Part shown: one piece after another, positions 1 to 11,269 of the stretch
How the letters are laid out: each line of letters begins with the position of its first letter
How positions within the stretch are numbered: the stretch's first letter is position 1
Assembly (NCBI GenBank): GCA_949128115.1
Contig: OX421963.1
Span: forward strand, 83,275,602-83,339,601
Source of the DNA: Anaspis maculata
Taxonomy: Eukaryota; Arthropoda; Insecta; Coleoptera; Scraptiidae
Direction of reading: 5' to 3'
DNA length: 64,000 bases
Program-made: the position numbers and the translations under genes
The notes under the pieces: generated by a model
What the model saw: only the letters and a program-made list of their open reading frames with translations
Databases searched by the model: none
What the model was told of the DNA's origin: nothing

Positions 1-1334
1 CAATCGACACAATCTGGCTTTCGAACATTGGGCTTACCACAACCAAAACAGTGTATATTCGTGGAAAAATTCTTATTGAGGGGACAAGAAGACCTGAGAT
101 GTCCTTTCTTGGAGCATCTCCAACAGAGTACCTCTGTGGAATCATGTTCACGACGATCTGACGTAGAAGGCTTAGAGAAAGAAGAAACAGTAGCTTGTCT
201 CGGAATAGTTTCAACGAAAGCAAAGCTTGGCTCAACCATGGTGTTTTTCTTTGCAGGAGCTTGATGGTTTTCTGACCTAAACTTCTTTATTTCTAACAAT
301 AAACACTCTTGTTCCAACTGTTCCAAGGTAGTAACCGTACCTAAATGCATCGCATAAAATGGAGCAAGATTTGGAATGATGATGTTCATCTGTGCCGTCT
401 CAGAAAGAGTTCCATAACGTTTGAACAAAGCCTGCATGTTCGCCAAATAATCAATGATACCTTCAGTAGCACCTTGAGTACGATTCACGATATCTTTCAA
501 CAATCGAGACTGGTAATCGGGTGGTTGATAATGTCTTCTCAATAATCTTGACAATTCCGTCCAGTTAGAAACGCGAGACTTGTTAAACCTAAACCAAGTT
601 AAGGCTTTACCTGTGAAAAGATCAATCGCAGAATCAAATAATTCTTCCGAAGAAATTCTTCGTGAAGTCTTTTTTTCATCTACCAAATCCAGGAATTGAT
701 TGATTGACATATCACGTGATTCTCCGCTGAATTTTAAATTCCATTCATAAACCGGTTCAGACATAGACGTTCGAGAAAGAGAAATATTTTGAAAAGTAGA
801 ATTAACAATTGGCAATGAATTTTCAACATCGGATTCTGAAGATGTACTTTCATTCGAGTCGTCGTCAGATTCTGGTTTAGCCGCACTAGTATTGAATAAC
901 GCGCTCATATTCAACTTAACCTTTGGACCTTTATCCAAAATATCCAAAAGAACAAGTACTTGAGGCAAAAGTTTTGAACGAGTTTCAATTTGTTCTAACG
1001 CCATCTTTGATACATTAAGCCGATTAACACGTTTAATCAGATGATTGAGTCTTGAGCGTAGTCTTTTTGATACTTTAACTGGAATTACCGTACCGACATA
1101 TTCTTTCAATGTTTCAGAATGCTCGGCGACCTTGTCGTTCAACAGATTAAGCTCTTCTTCAAAATCGACAGTATACTCAATCTGAGTCAACTGTTGACCT
1201 GATTTTTCGAAACGTACGAGTGAACGCAATGACGACCGCATGTCATCAACAGACGTACTAGCTTCATCGACTTGAACATCTCGAATCAGCAATTCGTTTT
1301 TGAGTTCATCTTTTCTCAGATGATTAACCTCCAT
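1..1334 (-). CDS. gag: gypsy-type LTR retrotransposon gag, 3' end beyond the window
   Basis: Gag makes the structural particle that packages retrotransposon RNA. An uninterrupted reverse-strand frame runs from the ATG at 1334 to the window edge: 444 codons with no stop, so the gene is partial only because the window ends. The first third is charged and helical, followed by an acidic Ser-rich stretch. Around residues 195-345 is a typical retrotransposon capsid region with aromatic residues spaced as in TWFRF...W.EL...LRR and a Q....I.DYL..M..LF block. Two zinc-knuckle-like clusters follow: CWRCSKKGHLRSSC near residues 404-417 (CX2CX4HX4C) and a CFGCGKP motif near 429. A primer-binding-site-like sequence and candidate LTR lie upstream in the right order. 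The open frame suggests a relatively young copy. The gypsy assignment rests on Gag style; no pol is visible in this copy. Confidence 0.85.
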   Translation of the reverse strand, partial: MEVNHLRKDELKNELLIRDVQVDEASTSVDDMRSSLRSLVRFEKSGQQLTQIEYTVDFEEELNLLNDKVAEHSETLKEYVGTVIPVKVSKRLRSRLNHLIKRVNRLNVSKMALEQIETRSKLLPQVLVLLDILDKGPKVKLNMSALFNTSAAKPESDDDSNESTSSESDVENSLPIVNSTFQNISLSRTSMSEPVYEWNLKFSGESRDMSINQFLDLVDEKKTSRRISSEELFDSAIDLFTGKALTWFRFNKSRVSNWTELSRLLRRHYQPPDYQSRLLKDIVNRTQGATEGIIDYLANMQALFKRYGTLSETAQMNIIIPNLAPFYAMHLGTVTTLEQLEQECLLLEIKKFRSENHQAPAKKNTMVEPSFAFVETIPRQATVSSFSKPSTSDRREHDSTEVLCWRCSKKGHLRSSCPLNKNFSTNIHCFGCGKPNVRKPDCVD

Positions 1335-1505
1335 ACTTACCAATTGAAGATAACAATAGAAATAAAATAAAATCAAAGATTTCTTCAAATCCCTTTGCGT
1401 TCCAGATATACCTGATAACTACTTAAACTTGAAAAATGTGAGTAACTATTTTATTTACGTAGGTACTTCTCTAACCTTCCTTGAGAAATTGTCAACAGAC
1501 TGGTC

Positions 1506-1523
1506 CCACGTTTTAGGGTGCCA
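1506..1523 (-). promoter_or_regulatory. candidate primer-binding site of the gag-bearing LTR element
   Basis: Read on the reverse strand this is TGGCACCCTAAAACGTGG. It starts with TGG, the complement of the tRNA CCA end, and resembles the TGGCGCCCAACGTGGG type used by many gypsy elements with tRNA-Lys. It lies about 170 bp upstream of the gag ATG and a few bases from the inner edge of the candidate LTR. Confidence 0.55.
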
Positions 1524-1527
1524 ATTA

Positions 1528-2133
1528 TGCCACGATCTTTTTCTCACTAGAGGGCATACTCACCGGACATCAGACTTGCACTCGGCTAAAGCTCAGGGGA
1601 GTGGTCGTGCAGTAAAAATTTAGTAGAAAAAAATAAATAAATAAGGCGCCAGGTAGTTTCTTCCGTTAGCTTAATGTCTGTGTCGGTTTGGAAACTACCA
1701 AATACTTACTAGTATAAAATAATGTCTCAGACTTCGAAGTGAATCTTTCTTTTGGATAGATTAGAGAAGTAAGAATACGTAAGCTCAAAGTAATATTTAA
1801 CAATTTATTGAATACAGCAGGGTCTTGACCGGAGAGGATAGGCAGACCGGCTAATGAGGCCGAAACAGCCCTACTGTCGGTTGCACTGAGAAACAAAACA
1901 GTTTCGTGCTATCGCAATGAAGCGGATTGCGCAATGGATCCTTTCGTTTAGTTTACCCTACCTACCTACGTACGTACGTGAAATAGGAAATAGGTTCCGG
2001 GGATCGGGATAACGTTTCTTTCGCACGGGATTGTTTTAGCTCCTGATTTGTGCACTTTCAGTGAATCGAGTTGCTACAAATTACTGCCAATCTAACTACC
2101 TCGACGGTCAGGCAACTGACGTCTGCGTTGACA
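1528..2133 (-). repeat. candidate 5' LTR (about 606 bp)
   Basis: On the reverse strand the interval begins TGTCAACG and ends GTGGCA, the usual TG...CA boundary, four bases before the primer-binding-site-like sequence. An AATAAA signal on the reverse strand sits at 1804-1809. The second LTR would lie outside the window, so the boundaries cannot be confirmed by pairing. Confidence 0.45.
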
Positions 2134-2850
2134 TTTTTTTATAATAACAACAAATAAATAAAACAGGTACACTGAGTTCAGATATTGGAATTATCGCTTT
2201 TCAACTGGGATAAAATTGAAACGCTCTGACCTTGCAGGAAGAAAGGAAGACCATGCGGCACCTGCACCGAACAAAGGTTCTTCTTCTCGGGCTAACACGA
2301 TGTATCCCAGACCATGCGCGTCCTTCCTCCTTCCAGTCCTCCGCTCAACAAGCTTGCCGAAGTTTCAGCTCGACTGTTCGACGCAAGATGACAGCCGACG
2401 TCACCGATGCTGTACCAGACCAAATCCCAGGAAAAACGAGTAGAAATACAAATACGAACTAAGTCGAACTAAAGTAAAAGCAGGAAGAAAAGAACCCTGA
2501 AAAAGGAATGGGGTTAGGTATGGAACGGCACGAGGATGGTTTCCAAGAACTCACCCTAGAACAAGGGGTTCAATCACGCTCAGGTATGACGCAGAGATGA
2601 TGTCTCCGGAACGTTGAGGCGCTTACAGCGTGAAGGCACTTGAAGGGTGTTAAGGTAGAAACCTATCGAGCTCGTCTGCAATTTATCGGCATCAACAGGC
2701 CAGCAAAACGATCTCCCCTTTCGCGCTGCAGAAAAACCCAAAACTATTCCCGAAAAACAAAATCGGTCAACCACCACCTGACATCGTTGCCAAGGACGGT
2801 CGGCTAGATCGAAACGGAATTTCAGACCGTTACAGACTCTTGTGTTTGCC
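2134..2850. other. no recognisable feature
   Basis: Short overlapping open frames occur on both strands, but none shows a family motif. The right part may be degraded 5' sequence of the adjacent non-LTR element. Confidence 0.4.
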
Positions 2851-2854
2851 TTAG

Positions 2855-3590
2855 TCGACCTTTGGTTCTTTGATTCGACTGGAGACGGGCATAAGTAGGG
2901 TTTCCCTCTTGACATTTAAATCTTGTCTTACCTGGCTGTTGAAATTACTCCGGATGCCCACTAGCAGATATCCTAGGGCGTGCTTTGACAGGCTGGTCAG
3001 TTTGTACTCGGTCGACGAGTCCGCCGTCGATATGCGTTATAACTGGTCAGGTCGGCTCGCTAAGCTCTTCGAAGTTGTGAACGGTCGCGATCTCTGGGAT
3101 AACCTTAATTTTGAAAATTAAGGCTCGAGAAAGGCTGACATGATTGACGCGTTAAGGGAGAGATTGTTTATAGAGGACTTGAGATATCTAGAGCGCGCCC
3201 CACAGTGGGTGTTTTTCCTTCCACCCATTTTGCAGGAGCCTCAGCAGTATCTGGAATTCCAAATTCCAATACACTTTGTGAGATTTGTGGCACAAATGAG
3301 ACTTGCCAATAACTTTTCGCTCAAATTTTCTTTCAATGGAAATACTTTATAACATAAACACTTCTGAATTTTGTACGTTGTGTAATTTACACTGCCACGA
3401 GAGCCTTGATCACCTGATTTTTGAATGTCCCCTGTACCGCAGCTGCAGATCTCTTCTTCCTGCGGGGCTGAGGACGTTTGACGATTTGATTGTTTGTTTG
3501 AGGGGTATTGACCAGAGAGGTGCTAAGAGGCTAGGAAATTACATCATGGCTATGCTTAAGCTTCGCTCATTCGCTTTTAACGAATGACGT
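2855..3590 (+). pseudogene. non-LTR retrotransposon reverse transcriptase, C-terminal fragment
   Basis: This is the C-terminal tail of a non-LTR retrotransposon polyprotein, downstream of the reverse transcriptase core. A block with RMPTSRYPRACFDRL and a following NWSGRLAKLFE resembles post-RT regions of CR1/Jockey-type elements. A terminal Cys/His cluster follows near 3375-3435 (CTLCNLHCHESLDHLIFEC), the zinc-binding motif common at the C terminus of such proteins. The frame has a stop at 3119-3121 and changes frame near 3350, so it is inactive. The element is 5'-truncated, as is usual for target-primed insertion, and a TTTGAA-repeat tail follows about 95 bp downstream. The clade is uncertain. 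Confidence 0.75.
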
Positions 3591-3682
3591 GAAATTTTAA
3601 AATGTATTAGTTTAGTGTTAACGGTGATATCATGTTCTACAATTGTTATGAGATTTTTTTTTTCTCAAAAAACAGTAAATCA

Positions 3683-3712
3683 TTTGAATTTGAATTTGAA
3701 TTTGAATTTGAA
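3683..3712 (+). repeat. (TTTGAA)5 tail of the non-LTR element
   Basis: Five perfect TTTGAA units lie just downstream of the RT tail. Short tandem repeats of this kind form the 3' end of CR1-, L2- and I-like non-LTR elements, so this probably marks the 3' terminus of the insertion. Confidence 0.7.
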
Positions 3713-3715
3713 TAT

Positions 3716-5587
3716 TGTTGCTTAATAAACGGTTCCCAGCAACTCAACTCGCAGACCATTTGGAATACCTTGATCAAGGCTTCAAAAAGGGGACCCATTG
3801 AAAATGGGCGACACAGGTGTTTTCCTTAAAAAAAAATCCGAAAAAAAACAAGGAACTCTATTAACTAAGCCCTATTTGAGTCATGAAACGTTTAATCCTT
3901 CGTCCGTAATCACGACCTTATAAACACAATAAAAATAATGTATACTCGTATGTCTACTTCATTGTACTATTATTGTATGATGTTCTATCATATTGTTCCA
4001 GTTATAACGTAATATGTCATAATTTAGAGATGGCATGGAAAATCATCACAAAAACTTAATCAGCCGTTTATTTCTCACTCAATTTTAAATTAGCGTGAAC
4101 AGTTATAGACAAAAAAAAATCGGACCTCATAGAAATGTAGATGTCTTCACATAAGTCAAGCCCATTTTGGCCGCCGTGATTGCTCCATTACTGCTGGACT
4201 CAAATTAAATTTTCTCGATTCGAGGATTAGATACGCCACTGGAGGTTAACAAACTACCGGAGATCGTCTCCACCCCGGGGGCTGATCCTCGAATTAATCG
4301 AGGCCATCAATTATCGCGTTGTTGGTTTTTCTCTTCTCGCCACAGCTCTCGGCGATAGGAGCTGAGCTCATATACGTGACTGATTGGAATAAAGTGATCA
4401 AGCTTGATTAAGTAATTAAGCAGGATGATGCTCAGCACACATACACATACACACCGCACACATACAGGCACACACACCTCCAATATGCAATTTATATCAT
4501 TCCGCTTGGTGCATGCATGTGCACTTTCCAACTTGTCCGCTTATACGGCAAAGAGCTCTTTCATTCGGATTGACACACCAAAGGTGGACTTGCCCCCTTC
4601 TCACATATCCGTTCGTGCTGGCTCTGGCTCTACGCTGGCTCTGTGGCTAGCTGCTGATTGTGATATATCGCCGCATTCATAAAGCAATAAAAGATAATCA
4701 TTCAGCCGTACTTTATCCCGTGGGGACGATTCGGGGCCGTTCTTCCGTCCCCCCATCATCAGGATTTATGCTCGCCTATTCAAAATGTTTTGCAGAAAAA
4801 TCTTCCCGAAGCGCAATAGCTCTATCCTTGAGGCCGGCCCGCGTTATAGTGGAAGAGGGCGATGCTCAAGAGAGCCTCCAAGAGCCTATAGCACATCCAT
4901 GATGCGGACATGTTTATGCATCTTTTTGCAATTCCTGTTTCATTGTGGTGGCCCTGCGATGCATAATAATTAAAAAATCCCCGCGCGCTCTCGGGTAATT
5001 TAAGTGTCACGAGCGCATTGTCGATGGAATAAGAGAGACTTTGAGACGCTCTGCGAGCATCAGTGTGCACGGGCTTTGGCGGTGGTAATTTAAGTGTAGC
5101 ATCTTCGATGTTACCATTTGTGGCGCGACTTTCTAAAGATAATTACTATCTTTCCCTGGAAGATTGTTGCCTATATATCACCACCCGAGACGGTGTGTAT
5201 AATTTATTGTCAACGATCGTTGCACTTGTGGATTCGTCATTGTAGAAAATTACTGTCGGTCCGCCACATCGTGTTTGCATTGTGCAACGTAATGATATAT
5301 TATATAAGGAATCACCATGATTAAACGCGGATTTTTGCGCACAAGAGCGTCAAAGGTGTTGAAGGGAGAGGGACGTGTAATTAAGCTCCGATGCATCAAA
5401 TCGCTGATGCGCTGCAAAAATTGGGTGAATGCGTGTGGTGCGGACGGCATTTTTACGCCAACACATTGTCATGGTGTGCGAAACTCCATCATAATAGGTA
5501 GTATTACATGGTAGGGTAGATACTATCCGCTTCTTTCTCAGTATTTTCAAAAAAACTTATTCAAATAGTATAATATTTTTCAAAAAT
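3716..5587. other. non-repetitive AT-rich island, possibly regulatory
   Basis: No transposon motif or convincing coding frame is seen. An imperfect (CA)n microsatellite lies at about 4437-4480. The stretch is rich in TAAT/ATTA cores and CpG and has no long inverted repeats, unlike the surrounding mobile DNA. It may be host intergenic or intronic sequence. Confidence 0.4.
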
Positions 5588-7745
5588 GATGATGTCGATA
5601 TCATTGGGAATAGTCAATTGCCATTGTTAACGAAGGGCTTTAACTTTAGGAAGGCAGATTTTCTGGGTTTGTAGGCTGAGTTCATGAGTGCCCATTGGGG
5701 GTTCTTATACTCTTACAATGAACCCAACAACGCAATTGCTGCATTTTATGATAAACTGTATGAAATCCTAGACAAGCACGTACCAAGAAGACAGAAGTCT
5801 TGAGGTATATATCTCATTTGGTTTAACGGCAAAATTATAAAGCTGCTGAAAAGCAAGAGGCGCGCCTGGAACAAATACAAGCGCACTCGAAGGATGGACC
5901 ATTACGAGGGGTTCAGATGGTTGAGGTTTCAAGCAAAATCTCTTATTGATGAGTCTTTTGAGAAATACAACATCCGTGTCGAGCGCAAAATTAAGACAAA
6001 TCCCAAAGCTTTTTGGTCGCTCATAAATGCAGGAAGTAGAGATAGGACATTACCTTCGGTTTTGGTTCGCAACGGCAAAGAATTGCGTGACTCCGCTGAA
6101 ATAGCTGATGCGTTTTGCAGATTTTTTTATGGAAAATTTCAACACTGCCAATGACAGTGGCGTCCCTTGGCGGAGTTCAGCAGACAACAAGATCTCCTCT
6201 TTCCTTCATATATCTTCGGTCTCCGAGTCTGAGGTTTTGTCCTCACTTAAACGAATACCTCCTGGGCAGACAACTGGCCCAGACCTGATTCCGGCTTTTC
6301 TGCTGAGGGACTGCGCCAGTGCTTTTTGCGAACCACTCCACTTTATTTTTAACCTCATCATCAGGACCTCTACTTATCCAAGGGCTTGGAAGGCATCATG
6401 TGTGAGTCCGGTCTTTAAAAAAGGCAATAAGAGTGATATGAATAACTATCGACCCATCGCCATCATCAATAACTTCTCTAAGTCACTCGAGTTTGTCCTA
6501 CACGATCGTATTCCTTCCTATGCAGGAAAGCTGATTACGACATTTCAGCATGGTTTTGTGTCCGGGCGCTCGACCACGACTAATCTGGCGTGTATAACTC
6601 AGACCATAGCAGAATAACTGGATCAGAGACTTCAGGTTGATGTTGTTTACACGGATTTTTCGAAAGCCTTTGATCGCTTGAATCACTCAATCCTGATCGG
6701 TAAGCTTGAGTCATTTGGATTTTCACCTTCTCTTGTAAACTTGTTCAGGTCTTACTTAGGTAGTCGTGAGCAGTATGTGCAGTACAACGAGTTTCGTTCT
6801 TCTACCTACACGCAGCTTTTCGGTGTTCCCCAGGGGACTGTTTTGGGTCCCGACTTCTTTGCGATTTTCATAAACGATATCGTTACAGATCTGACAGTAC
6901 CTTGCCTGTTGTACGCCGATGACATGAAACTGTACCAATCAATCCTTACAGTTGATGATTGTATTGTGCTTCAGAGAAATCTTGACGTCTTGGGTGAGTG
7001 GTGTGCCCGGAATCAGTTGCCGTTGAACATCGGAAAGTGCAGCGTTGTGAGTTACCATCGGGTCGTATCGCCCCTATTGTATGACTACACCATCGATGGC
7101 ACAATTTTGAGTCGACCATCTACTGTGAAAGATTTGCGGGTCATTTTTGATCCTGGACTGACATTCACAGATCACATCGAGTCGGTTGTGTCTGCGGCTT
7201 TGAGGATGCTGGGGTTCATCATGCGTCGATGTAAATATATGTCCAACATCATGACCTTTCGGGCACTGTATATGTCGTTTGTTCGTTTCCGTCTTGAGTA
7301 CGCCTCACTTGCCTGGAGCCCGGGATATGAAATCCATATAGCATCCCTCGAAAAAATCCAGAGGAAATTTCTTAAAACAGCGACATTCATGATAACAGGC
7401 TCATATCCGGCAAGGGGCACTCCGCAGCGGGACCTTTTGCGTCAATTTAACATGCAATCCCTTCAAACCAGACGTGACATGAATTGTGTGATCTTTCTGT
7501 ACAAGATAATCGAAGGTGAGGTTGACTGCCCGGAGTTGCTGTATCTCATAGGCTTTCGGATACCCAGACCGAACTCCCGCAGCACACAGCTGCTCCATCT
7601 GCCCTACGCGAGAACTCGTGGACTCACCTGCTCCCCTCTCCATCGGATGATTCACTCCTACCGTGACGTCGAAACTCGCTGTGACATCCTTCATACCACT
7701 GTTTCGGCTATCAAGGAGATATACAGGTGTCAGCATGACGACTGA
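5588..7745 (+). pseudogene. Jockey/CR1-like non-LTR retrotransposon reverse transcriptase
   Basis: The enzyme copies element RNA into a nicked chromosome by target-primed reverse transcription. The start (FNFRKADF) is the end of the endonuclease region, so the nuclease itself is missing. A linker with WFNGKIIKLLKSKRRAW and NPKAFWSLIN follows, then the RT: GPDLIPAFLLRD, NYRPIAIINN, the palm block YTDFSKAFDRLNH, GVPQGTVLGP and the catalytic YADDMKLY near 6915. After the RT come a thumb-like region and a C-terminal tail ending at 7745. Inactivating changes are stops at 5672 (TAG), 5801 (TGA) and 6615 (TAA), plus a frameshift in the seven-T run near 6121-6128. The part after 6618 is open for more than 370 codons. 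Few lesions suggest a moderately young insertion. Confidence 0.88.
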
Positions 7746-7837
7746 CACTTCATCGAGGCCAGTTTGTTCTTTTTTTTCCAACTTCAGGATTTCACACATT
7801 CTATAAATAGGACTTTGCTCTTGTTGAATGTGCTTCA

Positions 7838-7864
7838 AATAATGATAATAATAATAATAATAAT
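7838..7864 (+). repeat. (TAA)n 3' tail of the second non-LTR element
   Basis: An imperfect run of AAT/TAA units follows about 90 bp after the RT stop codon. TAA-type tails are typical of I/Jockey-superfamily elements and mark the 3' end of this insertion. The tail differs from the TTTGAA tail at 3683, so the two elements belong to different families. Confidence 0.75.
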
Positions 7865-8964
7865 TAGCAGCTTCTTAAACTCCTTGACTACTCAAAATAT
7901 TTTGAAGGCACCTGTATGATGAATTACGGAGAACCTGTATAGACACCCTACATTATCTTCAAAAATATAACTCATTATTCTCATTATCTCGCTGCAGTTG
8001 TTTAGCTTCAGCATACTTTTGCTCAATTGCTCTATATCCTGGTTTTCATCTTTTCCGCTTCATGTAGTCGTCTGTTTTTTTTTCGTGTTCTCTATACTCT
8101 GGTTGTAACCTTTCAAGCTTTTTCTTTTTGGCGTATTTTTCATCTTCTTCTTGTTCTCTATGCTCTAATTGTGACCTTTTTAGCTTTTTTTTCCCGGCCT
8201 CTTTTCCTCTTCTTTGCTTTCTATACTAAGACAAGCCAGTTCCGGCTACATTTTTCTTTTTTTTTCAGTGACTCAAGGATGAACTTAACTAGCGGATAAC
8301 TAAGTTGGAGTTAGTATTCTGACTCCTTCTGGATTAGGAGGGGTCAATAGTATAGTCACCCAGGCCAAAAGGCCATGGTTAGTGGTCGTACTCCAATGTG
8401 TACTTTGTGGTACCACACTCGCCGGAGGTGTACGAAAGTTTTTCGTCTCCTACGTCTCAAGAATACGTCTACGCCAAGGGGAGGACTCGTTCTTAACTGC
8501 GAATTGTCCTGCTGAGTCAAACGATATTCTTGAATTGAGAATCTATCCATGGATGAAGTCCTGAGAGCGTTTTTTCGAAAATCGCTATCGCAGTCTCCAG
8601 AAACACCTCATAGTTTTTTGTCGCCCCTTATGTCTCCTGGACATGTCTATGTCAGGAGGACTCGCCACCAGCTGCAGACCGTTCGGCCAAATCCAACGAT
8701 GTCCTTGAATTTAGGATCCGCCCACGGACAAGTTCCTGAGAGCTTCTTTTCGAAAAACATCTGTTTGAGGATGTGGTCAAAGGATGGCACCACCGTCGCA
8801 ATCACCTCATGGGAAGTATTCCATCTATCGTAAGAGATGTTAGAGACTTTTATCGGGTAACTTGAAATTAAACAAGGAAAGACAGAGATCGGCATGACGC
8901 ACATTTGGTCGTTAGCGCTACTCCTCAACTCTTCCCGTGTTGAATACTCAAGTTAGGTTCATAA
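7865..8964. other. unassigned sequence with low-complexity pyrimidine repeats
   Basis: A pyrimidine-rich stretch at 8020-8260 repeats phrases of the type TTGTTCTCTATACTCTGG, also found at 14660-14710 and, inverted, near 21800. Beyond this no family is recognised. Confidence 0.35.
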
Positions 8965-9311
8965 CGTATGGTCCGAAAGGAAACTGTTCAAAGCTCATAA
9001 CTTTTCCTGAATAGTCTTTAGTTTTAACTTGATATTGCAAAAATCAACATCATATATAACCTTCGCATCTCACTCTGGGGTCCAAAAGACCCGAGCGAAT
9101 TTTTTTTTCGATAATTTTTCAACGGTTGCAAATTGGGCAGCACCCGTTCATGTAAATTCAGTTGGAACCTTCACCCACCTATACTTCCAGTAATTCACCT
9201 CAGATGCGTTTTGTATTGTTTCTAAGAGCATCCAAAGTGATGCTCGGGTACTCTGAACCCCACTGTGAGATCCATGTAACTATATTTTGGAATACATGAC
9301 CACTTCCAGGT

Positions 9312-9450
9312 CGACGAGAGATTGTCGAGAAGGAAGACAGGTGTGTCTTCTGTTCCAGAAAAAAGACAGAAAGACAAAAAACTTATGTCATGTCTGTCAT
9401 AAACCAATGTGAGACGAGCACAGAGCGTGGAAATGCGAAGACTGCATAGC
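9312..9450 (+). pseudogene. piggyBac transposase C-terminal cysteine-rich domain fragment
   Basis: The cysteine-rich domain of piggyBac transposases is a zinc-binding tail that recognises the element ends. One frame gives RCVFCSRKKTERQK at 9339-9380. After a frame change, the sequence continues with LCHVCHKPM, a stop where a Cys would be expected, then DEHRAWKCEDC ending at 9445. The C-x2-C, C-x2-C, H and C-x2-C order matches that domain. The catalytic core is not present upstream, so only the tail survives. The surrounding element has a TTAA flank, which supports the assignment. Confidence 0.6.
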
Positions 9451-9538
9451 GAATAATAGCAGTTTTCAACAACTTCGCTAAGACTGGCTTTTCAAGTTAT
9501 ATTGTTCGAATATTTTTTTTCATGTTTGTCCTTCCTTA

Positions 9539-11269
9539 TAGTGAACGTGGTAGGAAAAAACAAGTTGCAAATTATGATAAAGGCAAACCACTTTGCAGGA
9601 TCGTAACTAAGACTTGAATAAACGATTTGACCCGCAGTGCTTTTTTTTTCGTCCCTTAGGAATTGAATGGAATCCGGATTTTTCAAAATGGCGGATTTTA
9701 TCTAGGGGCAGAAGGTATCGAATAGCCTGGTGATGTCCAGCTTCGTTAAAATATATGGAGCTATGTCTCGATCGGTCTCTGGGACATCAAACACTATTTA
9801 AAAAAATGGTGGAACATTGACATCTGTCGCAGGTAAAATTGGTGGAGGCGCCAAATTGAATTTAGTACGGTCATAAGAAAATTGCTGTAAAATTTTCATT
9901 TTCCATCCAATTTTAACAAAAGACATCTCATTTTGTGGAAAAGTAAATTCTTCTTAATTATCTTATACCTTCCATGAAAAAAGACATTGAGGAATGTTAA
10001 ATGAAAAATTAAATAACAATTTGAAAAAAAAAGTTTTTTTTAAATTTTTTTATTTCCATGAAAATTGCCCTATTTGTAGATTTTGATGTGCTCTTCCTAA
10101 ATTTGCACTTTTCCGATTTATATCTTTGCGGTGCGCACCGCCATGTTGAAAAAATGATATCTGAAAAAAAGTTTTTGACAATATCCAAATTTTAGTGCAT
10201 GCGAGATTGAAATGTTCATGTACCTACGAAAGCACATTCAATTCTCCACGATTTGACACCTGAACCATCTCTGTGCGACTCAGGGTTCTTGAGCTAGAGC
10301 TTCCGGAAGTATCAATTTTCGGTGTTAAATAGTGACCGCGCCTACGGGATTTCACCACTGGATCACCTCCATGTCTTAATCAAGTTACCCATCAATAACG
10401 CGTCGTCATATATCACAAATCATGAACATTGGTGGACCTGGCACAGCCCCAAGAGGCGATTTTTTATTCTTTTGGAACCGAAAATTGATACTTCCAGAAG
10501 GTCTAGCTCAAGAACCGCGGGTCGCACAGAGCTGCTTCAGATGTCAAACTGTGGAGGATTGAATGTACTTTCATATGTTTATAAACATGTTAATATCACA
10601 AGGGCCAAAATTCAGATATTGTCAAAAACTTCTTTCCAGACATCATTTTTTCAATATGGCGGCACGTGCTGCAAAGATATAAATCGGGAAAGTGCAAATT
10701 TAGAAAGGGCACATCAAAGTCTACAAATAGGGCAAATTGCATAAAAATAAAAAAATATTGAAATTTTTTTTTTTCAATTTTTTTTTTTTTTTTTTTTTTC
10801 AACATTCCTTAACGTTTTTTCTCAACGGAAGGTATAAGGTAACAAGAAGAATTTATTTTTTCACAAAATGAGATGTCGTGTGTCAAAATCCGTTTAAAAA
10901 CAAAAATGTTACAGCAATTTTCTTATGACAGTACTAAATTCCTTTTGGCGCCTCCACCAAATTTTCCTGCGGTAGATGGCAATGTTCCACCATTTTTTTT
11001 TATTAGTGTTTGATGTCCCAGAAACCGATTGAGACATAGCCACATACATTTCTACTAAGCTGGACATCACCAGGCTATTCAATACCTTCTGCCCCTAGAT
11101 AAAATCCACCATTTTGAAAAAGGGGCGCTATTCAAATCCTAAGGGACGAAAAGAAAAGCACTGCGGGTCAAATCGTTCATTTAGGTCTCAGTTGTAACCA
11201 TGCAAAGTGGTTTGCCTTTATCATCATTTGCAACTAATATTCCCTATTTCGGTTGTACCACGTCCACTA
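9539..11269. mobile_element. foldback element FB-A, 1.73 kb, arms about 0.79 kb
   Basis: The sequence from 9539 to about 10325 is the imperfect inverted complement of about 10477-11269, with a central spacer of about 150 bp. Termini are TAGTGAACGTGGTA at the left and the complement of TAGTGGACGTGGTA at the right. TTA flanks both sides (9536-9538 and 11270-11272), a clear 3-bp target duplication. Subterminal landmarks are a GCAAAGTGGTTTGCC block and GATTTGACCCGCAGTGC, found in both arms. No coding frame is convincing. It lies inside the piggyBac-like remnant and is therefore younger than that insertion. A related copy lies at 49.0-51.97 kb. Confidence 0.85.

Noticed and set aside
2580..2915. 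111-codon reverse frame
   Set aside because: Antisense to the start of the non-LTR fragment, with no family motif and low-complexity composition.
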